From positions 1-10,881 of the forward strand of contig JALHSW010000099.1 of NCBI GenBank assembly GCA_022865365.1: a stretch of DNA of 10,881 bases, in the 5' to 3' direction. A model generated the notes under the pieces. That model ran no database searches. It was not told the DNA's origin and saw only the letters and a list, made by a program, of their open reading frames with translations. This stretch comes from Acidimicrobiia bacterium (lineage in GTDB: Bacteria; Actinomycetota; Acidimicrobiia; IMCC26256; PALSA-555). Below, one piece after another: positions 7,857 through 10,881 of this stretch; the first letter of the stretch is position 1; the number at the start of each line of letters is the position of its first letter. The position numbers and the translations under genes were made by a program.

Positions 7857-8070
7857 TCCACTGCTCCTGCTCTCTCTCTTGGGTAGAAGGTTGTTGTAGC
7901 CGTAGGGCCTGTGGATTGTGGAGAAGTCGGTGTTTGAGCGGGTCAGAGCAGATTTTGCTTGTCCCCGCTCTTCCCCGCTCTTCCACCGTGGTCGTCAGTG
8001 TCTCACCGGGTACGCCCGGGCGTCCCCAGAATTGCCTCCGTATCCCCAGTCATCCACAGCGTTATCCACT
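7857..8070. other. Candidate oriC segment between dnaN and dnaA
   Basis: This 205-bp spacer (plus the dnaA stop region) sits where actinobacterial origins lie. Sites resembling the DnaA box TTATCCACA are TTATCCACT at 8062-8070 (8/9), TCATCCACA at 8050-8058 (8/9), GTATCCCCA at 8040-8048 (7/9), TTGTCCCCG at 7959-7967 (7/9), and inverted TGTGGATTG at 7910-7918 (7/9) and TGTGGAGAA at 7917-7925 (8/9). An exact 10-bp tandem repeat (ccccgctctt, 7963-7982) and a palindrome ACGCCCGGGCGT (8012-8023) also lie here. The spacer is short compared with mycobacterial or Streptomyces origins, and no long AT-rich unwinding element is evident. The location is convincing; function as the origin is inference. Confidence 0.7.
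7963..7982. repeat. Exact 10-bp tandem repeat in the origin spacer
   Basis: ccccgctctt occurs at 7963-7972 and again at 7973-7982, followed by a partial third copy (cc). The period is about one helical turn. The first copy overlaps a weak DnaA-box-like site at 7959-7967. Confidence 0.8.
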
Positions 8071-9516
8071 GCTCCCGAGCCTGACCCGGGCGATCAGCTC
8101 GTTGACCTGCTCGAACGTGGTGTGACGCTCGGCCATCTGCTGACGGATCTTGTCGACCGCGTACATGACCGTGGTGTGATCCCGACCGCCGTATGCCTCG
8201 CCGATCCTCGGGTAGCTGAAGTCTGTGAGCTCGCGCATCACGTACATGCTGATCTGGCGGGCGGTGACGAGGGGACGGCGGCGACTCTTGCCGCAGAGGT
8301 CCTCGACGGTCCAGCCGAACATCTTCGCCGTCTCGTCGAGGATGAGGGCTGCGTTGATCTCGCGCGGCTTGGTGGTCGGCAACAGATCGGCCAGGACCGT
8401 TCGCGCGACCTCCTCGGAGAGCGGCGAGCGGTTGAGGCTCGAGTACGCGGCGACGCGGATCAGGGCACCCTCCAGCTCGCGGATGTTCTCCTGGATGTTG
8501 CTCGCGATGAAGCCGAGGACCTCGGCGGGGATTTCAACGAGGTGGTCGGCCTCGGCCTTCTTGCGCAGGATGGCGAGGCGGGTCTCGAACTCGGGCGGCT
8601 GAACGTCGGTGATCAGCCCCCACTCGAACCGGCTCCGGAGCCGATCCTCGAGGGTGGCGATCGACTTTGGGGAGCGGTCCGACGAGATCACGATCTGGCC
8701 ACCCTCGCCGTGGATCTGGTTGAACGTGTGGAAGAACTCCTCCTGGAGCTCCTGGGTGCGCTCGAGGAACTGGATGTCGTCGATGAGCAGTACGTCGAGC
8801 TCGCGGTAGCGGCGCTTGAAGACGGGCATGCGCGTGCGATCGCGGATGGCTTCCACGAAGTCGTTCATGAAGGATTCGGTGGAGACGTAGCGCACGCGCT
8901 TCTTCGGGTAGAGGCTGCGGACGTAGTGCCCGATCGCGTGCAGCAGGTGCGTCTTGCCGAGGCCGGCCGGACCGTAGATGAACAGCGGGTTGTAGGCCTG
9001 CGCCGGGGCCTCGGCGACCGACAGCGCGGCCGCGTGGGCGAAGCGGTTCGACGCCCCGATCACGAACTCCTCGAAGGTGTAGCGAGGGTTGAGCGTCCCC
9101 GATGCCCAGATCGACTCGCTCTTGGGGACGGCGGGTGTGGCTTCGGGCCGAGGGGTCTCGAGGGGTGGCGTCTCGAACAGGGGCTCGGCCGTGCGGGCGT
9201 CGGTGGCGACGAGGAGCTCGACCGCGACCGTGCGGCCGATCGCGGCCTGGAGCGCGTCGTCGAGCATCGGGTGGTAGCTGGACCGGATCCGGTCGGCGGC
9301 GAGGTGGTTCGGGACGGAGAGGACGAGGATGTCGTGCTCGAACCGCACGGCCCGAACACCCTGGAACCAGGTGTGCCAGGTGGCCTCGGCGAGCTCCGCG
9401 CGGAGACGGCTGCCCGCCTGCTCCCAGATGCGCTCTGCGATGTCGTCGGCACCACGATCGGAGTCCGGTTGATCGGGTCCGCTCGCTGGTGCCCCGCTGA
9501 TGATTGGCCGATCCAC
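8062..9516 (-). CDS. dnaA: Chromosomal replication initiator protein DnaA
   Basis: AAA+ initiator that binds DnaA boxes and melts the origin. Taking the GTG at 9514-9516 gives 484 residues. Domain I starts near DIAERIWEQAGSRLRAELAEATW (25-47). A Pro-rich linker (about 110-135) leads to the AAA+ domain with Walker A GPAGLGKTH (182-190), Walker B VLLIDDIQF (242-250), the arginine-finger region LEDRLRSRFEWGL and sensor II IRELEGAL. The C-terminal DNA-binding signature GGRDHTTVMYAVDKI is at 443-457. The frame stays open to a GTG at 9666 (534 residues, GGGGGAG upstream), and GTGs at 9525 and 9537 are also possible. The extra N-terminal 50 residues are low-complexity Pro/Gly/Arg and overlap DnaA boxes and a promoter candidate, so I prefer the short form. 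No start has a strong, well-spaced ribosome binding site. Confidence 0.97.
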   Translation of the reverse strand: MDRPIISGAPASGPDQPDSDRGADDIAERIWEQAGSRLRAELAEATWHTWFQGVRAVRFEHDILVLSVPNHLAADRIRSSYHPMLDDALQAAIGRTVAVELLVATDARTAEPLFETPPLETPRPEATPAVPKSESIWASGTLNPRYTFEEFVIGASNRFAHAAALSVAEAPAQAYNPLFIYGPAGLGKTHLLHAIGHYVRSLYPKKRVRYVSTESFMNDFVEAIRDRTRMPVFKRRYRELDVLLIDDIQFLERTQELQEEFFHTFNQIHGEGGQIVISSDRSPKSIATLEDRLRSRFEWGLITDVQPPEFETRLAILRKKAEADHLVEIPAEVLGFIASNIQENIRELEGALIRVAAYSSLNRSPLSEEVARTVLADLLPTTKPREINAALILDETAKMFGWTVEDLCGKSRRRPLVTARQISMYVMRELTDFSYPRIGEAYGGRDHTTVMYAVDKIRQQMAERHTTFEQVNELIARVRLGSSG

Positions 9517-9517
9517 G

Positions 9518-9549
9518 TTGTCCACAGGTACGTCCACAAGTGTGGAGAA
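9518..9549. promoter_or_regulatory. Cluster of three DnaA boxes at the dnaA 5' end
   Basis: A perfect actinobacterial-type box TTGTCCACA lies at 9518-9526. ACGTCCACA lies at 9530-9538 (7/9), and inverted TGTGGAGAA at 9541-9549 (RC TTCTCCACA, 8/9 to TTATCCACA). Box starts are 12 and 11 bp apart, close to one helical turn. They lie directly upstream of the preferred dnaA start, suggesting autoregulation and possibly a second origin element. The sites are seen; the roles are inferred. Confidence 0.7.
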
Positions 9550-9656
9550 CGGCGAGGGCGGCGCGTGGCCTCCCCCCTGGGCTGTTCGGCCGGTGTGGGG
9601 TCGAGACCCCGGCGGGGAAGGTGTCGCGCCGAGGCCGGTTCGACGGGACGCGGCGG

Positions 9657-9685
9657 AACGTAGCACCGCGCTCCCCCGTACTCAA
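9657..9685 (-). promoter_or_regulatory. Candidate dnaA promoter
   Basis: On the minus strand TTGAGT (9685-9680) and TACGTT (9662-9657) are spaced by 17 bp. Each is a partial match (4/6 and 3/6) to sigma-70-type hexamers. The transcription start would be near 9650, inside the long form of the dnaA frame. That would exclude the 9666 start and give a leader of about 130 nt. Confidence 0.35.
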
Positions 9686-9696
9686 GCGGCCCCGCG

Positions 9697-9726
9697 TTGC
9701 GACTGTGCTCGGCGCGCCCGTACACT
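9697..9726 (+). promoter_or_regulatory. Candidate rpmH-rnpA promoter
   Basis: TTGCGA (9697-9702) and TACACT (9721-9726) are spaced by 18 bp, each matching 4/6 of the consensus. The transcription start would be near 9733, about 60 nt before the shared rpmH/rnpA ribosome binding site. The -35 element lies only 11 bp from that of the dnaA promoter candidate, making a compact divergent promoter pair. Confidence 0.4.
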
Positions 9727-9785
9727 CGCAGTTCGTTCGCCTCGCGGACGGCCCTTCCTTCGGCCGCCGCCCGCTCTGCCGCCTC

Positions 9786-9792
9786 GAGGAGG
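9786..9792 (+). promoter_or_regulatory. Shared ribosome binding site for rpmH and rnpA
   Basis: GAGGAGG is the strongest Shine-Dalgarno sequence in the window. It lies 6 nt before the rpmH GTG (9799) and 2 nt before the out-of-frame ATG (9795) that opens the extended rnpA frame. The spacing favours rpmH. For the ATG, the 5' part GAGGA (spacing 4) could be used. Confidence 0.8.
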
Positions 9793-9794
9793 CC

Positions 9795-10259
9795 ATGCGT
9801 GAAGCGCACCTTCCAACCCAACAACCGGAAGCGGAAGAAGAAGCACGGCTTCCGTGGCCGCATGCGTACGCGTGGCGGGCGGGCGGTGCTGCGATCGCGC
9901 CGATCGCGCGGCCGCAAGCGCCTCAGCGCCTGATCTGGCGAATCCGCGACCGTGCCACGTTCGAGGCATTGGCCAGGGCGCGCCGACGCCGGCGGGGTCC
10001 GATCTCGTTGCGCTTTCTCCCCGGGGACGCGGCGGAGCGTCCGCGCGTCGCGTTCGCCCTCGGCCGCAACGTCGGGTCGGCCGTCCACCGCAACCGGGCT
10101 CGGCGTCGACTTCGGGCCGCGATCGCCGCGCACTCCGAGCAGCTCGGCCCCGGGGCGTACCTTTTCGGTGGGGGTCCTGACGTCGTGACCGTGCCGTTCC
10201 CGATCCTCGAGCGTGCGGTCAGCGAGCTGCTCGACGCGGCCCGAGACGGAGCCCGGTGA
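9795..10259 (+). CDS. rnpA: RNase P protein component, extended frame overlapping rpmH
   Basis: Protein subunit of RNase P, which assists the catalytic RNA in removing tRNA 5' leaders. The conserved fold begins near residue 47 (IWRIRDRATFEALARARRRR). It includes the family motif LGRNVGSAVHRNRARRRLR (89-107), with the RNR sequence at 99-101. It ends in an ordinary C-terminal helix (FPILERAVSELLDAAR). The frame is open from ATG 9795, giving 154 residues whose first 46 are read across rpmH in another frame. No ATG, GTG or TTG occurs in this frame between 9795 and a TTG at 9969, which would remove conserved residues. The only other choice is a CTG at 9930-9932, overlapping the rpmH stop as CTGA and giving 109 residues. 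The gene identity is certain; the start is not. The 3' end overlaps yidD by GTGA. Confidence 0.9.
   Translation: MREAHLPTQQPEAEEEARLPWPHAYAWRAGGAAIAPIARPQAPQRLIWRIRDRATFEALARARRRRRGPISLRFLPGDAAERPRVAFALGRNVGSAVHRNRARRRLRAAIAAHSEQLGPGAYLFGGGPDVVTVPFPILERAVSELLDAARDGAR
9799..9933 (+). CDS. rpmH: Ribosomal protein L34 (bL34)
   Basis: 44-residue, very basic protein of the large ribosomal subunit. The sequence MKRTFQPNNRKRKKKHGFRG and the ending GRKRLSA are diagnostic for bL34, and the length is normal. The GTG at 9799-9801 is preceded by GAGGAGG with 6-nt spacing. Downstream is rnpA, the near-universal partner. The rnpA reading frame runs through the whole of this gene in another frame, and an ATG in that frame lies 4 nt upstream of the GTG. 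Transcription diverges from dnaA. Confidence 0.98.
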   Translation: MKRTFQPNNRKRKKKHGFRGRMRTRGGRAVLRSRRSRGRKRLSA

Positions 10260-10609
10260 GCACCGAGACCAGCACCGAGAGCGCGGCCCCGGCTCCTCCG
10301 GTCGGCCGCCCGACCGTGGCGGCCCGAATGGTGATGCTCCCGGTGCACGGTTGGCGGCTGATCAGTCGCCGGCTCCCGCCGCACTGCCGCTTCCACCCGT
10401 CGTGCTCGGCGTACGCTCTCGAAGCCCTGGAGCGCCATGGTGCCCGTCGGGGCGCTTGGCTCGCGGCGAAGCGGCTCGGACGGTGCCACCCCTGGCACCC
10501 GGGCGGCCTCGACCCCGTTCCCGAAACCCTGACCGGGCAGACCTCCCGCGCAGAAACGAACGTACGTTCCCCCCATCCGCCGGGCGCGCGCCCGGCGGAG
10601 ACCTGCTGA
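10256..10609 (+). CDS. yidD: YidD family membrane protein insertion efficiency factor
   Basis: 117-residue small protein of the YidD family, which sits between rnpA and yidC in many bacteria and aids YidC-dependent membrane insertion. The core VHGWRLISRRLPPHCRFHPSCSAYALEALERHG and LAAKRLGRCHPWHPGGLDPVP carries the three conserved cysteines Cys44, Cys50 and Cys77. An N-terminal amphipathic helix near 23-40 probably contacts the membrane. The GTG at 10256-10258 overlaps the rnpA stop as GTGA, with GGAG 4 nt upstream. The last 28 or so residues after DPVP are not family-like. Their DNA contains an SOS-box match and a large palindrome, so this stretch may serve mainly as control DNA for yidC. Confidence 0.95.
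   Translation: MSTETSTESAAPAPPVGRPTVAARMVMLPVHGWRLISRRLPPHCRFHPSCSAYALEALERHGARRGAWLAAKRLGRCHPWHPGGLDPVPETLTGQTSRAETNVRSPHPPGARPAETC
10557..10570. promoter_or_regulatory. LexA/SOS box match upstream of yidC
   Basis: CGAACGTACGTTCC fits every position of the Gram-positive LexA consensus CGAACRNRYGTTYC and contains the 12-bp palindrome GAACGTACGTTC. It lies in the non-conserved 3' end of yidD, 54 nt before the yidC start. The match is seen; LexA control is inferred. Confidence 0.45.
10577..10598. repeat. Perfect 22-bp palindrome before yidC
   Basis: The 22 bases are their own reverse complement, with arm CCGCCGGGCGC. As RNA this would fold into a 9-bp GC-only stem with a 4-nt loop. It lies at the end of yidD, 26 nt before yidC. 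No T-run follows, so a simple intrinsic terminator is unlikely. Attenuation, processing or mRNA protection at the yidD/yidC boundary is possible. Confidence 0.7.
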
Positions 10610-10624
10610 GAGAAGGCTCCGACC

Positions 10625-10777
10625 TTGGAAATCTTTGACCCGATCTTCGAAGCGATTGGCTGGCTGCTGGCGCTGTTCTACAGCGTGATCCCGAACTTCG
10701 GGGTCGCCATCATCTTGCTCACCTTCACGATCATGTTGATCCTGTACCCCCTCACGGCCAAGCAGGCGAAGTCGATG
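10625..10777 (+). CDS. yidC: YidC/Oxa1 membrane insertase, N-terminal fragment
   Basis: The first 51 residues are recognisable as an actinobacterial-type YidC, the insertase for membrane proteins. It opens MEIFDPIFEAIGWLLALFYS, continues with a hydrophobic helix (about 27-43) and reaches LYPLTAKQAKSM, the start of the conserved cytoplasmic region. The TTG at 10625-10627 is preceded by AGAAGG with 8-nt spacing, 15 nt after yidD. The expected continuation (a Gln/Pro-rich amphipathic helix) is absent. From about 10778 the DNA becomes AT-rich and family similarity stops, although the frame stays open to the window end. The break is probably an assembly join, not a real truncation, because yidC is normally essential. 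Confidence 0.88.
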
Positions 10778-10881
10778 ACACCATCCTTTTCTTCCGTTAT
10801 TGACAATGACGCTATATATCATTTTTCACCTCGGATCATTGAGATTCTCCGGACATGTCCTTTGTTACCGCATGAATTTGA
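10778..10881. other. Low-GC tail of foreign composition
   Basis: About 40% GC against roughly two thirds in the rest of the window, with an abrupt boundary inside yidC. On the minus strand the tail reads as a gene junction. An open frame from the window edge ends at TGA 10821-10819, overlapping as ATGA an ATG at 10822-10820 that is preceded by GAGGTG. The new frame begins MIYSVIVNNGRKGW, loosely reminiscent of family 2 glycosyltransferase N-termini (SVIIVNYNG). This resemblance is weak. The most likely explanation is a chimeric contig end carrying DNA from another organism. Confidence 0.65.

Noticed and set aside
6714..7886. 390-residue plus-strand frame opposite dnaN
   Set aside because: Shadow of dnaN; His/Arg/Glu-rich composition typical of antisense frames in GC-rich DNA.
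7918..9663. 581-residue open frame on the plus strand opposite dnaA
   Set aside because: Antisense shadow of dnaA with a biased Glu/Asp/Val/Arg composition and no recognisable fold.
9517..9666. N-terminal 50-residue extension of DnaA from the GTG at 9666
   Set aside because: Low-complexity Pro/Gly/Arg sequence over DnaA boxes and inside a promoter candidate. Kept only as an alternative start.
10577..10624. Intrinsic terminator after yidD
   Set aside because: The palindrome is strong, but no T-run follows and the yidC ribosome binding site begins within 13 nt.
10778..10881. Insertion sequence or prophage end inserted in yidC
   Set aside because: No terminal inverted repeat, target-site duplication or transposase segment is visible in 104 bases. 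A chimeric contig end explains the composition change more simply.

Overview
This window is the replication-origin neighbourhood of a high-GC bacterial chromosome, almost certainly an actinobacterium. GC is about two thirds by eye. The evidence is the gene order dnaA-dnaN-recF-DUF721(dciA)-gyrB-gyrA-DUF3566 on the minus strand, divergent from rpmH-rnpA-yidD-yidC on the plus strand, and a DUF3566 membrane protein behind gyrA, which is an actinobacterial arrangement. The short L34, the short DciA and the YidC N-terminus suggest a lineage outside the classical Actinomycetes, possibly Acidimicrobiia-like. That placement is inference only.

Layout from left to right. Positions 23-703 hold a DUF3566 two-helix membrane protein. 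Positions 713-3184 and 3177-5084 hold gyrA and gyrB, overlapping by 8 nt. Positions 5085-5297 are the gyrB leader, with an extended -10 promoter candidate, a strong hairpin and two 15-bp direct repeats. Then come dciA/DUF721 (5298-5636), recF (5633-6739) and dnaN (6753-7856), separated by a 4-nt overlap and a 13-nt gap. Positions 7857-8061 are a short dnaN/dnaA spacer with DnaA-box-like sites. dnaA follows (8062 to about 9516). A divergent control region (9517-9794) carries three more DnaA boxes and back-to-back promoter candidates. The plus-strand genes rpmH, rnpA, yidD and the start of yidC fill the right end.

The genes form one functional set. DnaA opens the origin, DciA is the presumed helicase-loading factor, DnaN is the clamp, RecF acts at gapped DNA and gyrase removes supercoils. 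The divergent arm makes a ribosomal protein, the RNase P protein and membrane-insertion factors.

Most of this is ordinary origin content, but several details are not. The clearest is that rpmH appears to lie wholly inside an N-terminally extended rnpA frame. The two starts (ATG 9795, GTG 9799) are 4 nt apart and share one GAGGAGG ribosome binding site, the geometry reported for Thermus. DnaA-box clusters flank dnaA on both sides, and one box contains the dnaA stop codon. A full match to the Gram-positive LexA/SOS box and a 22-bp perfect palindrome lie just before yidC. From about 10778 the sequence switches abruptly to about 40% GC and YidC similarity stops. The tail looks like a piece of another genome and is most likely an assembly chimera at the contig end. 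No tRNA, rRNA, CRISPR or insertion sequence was seen.
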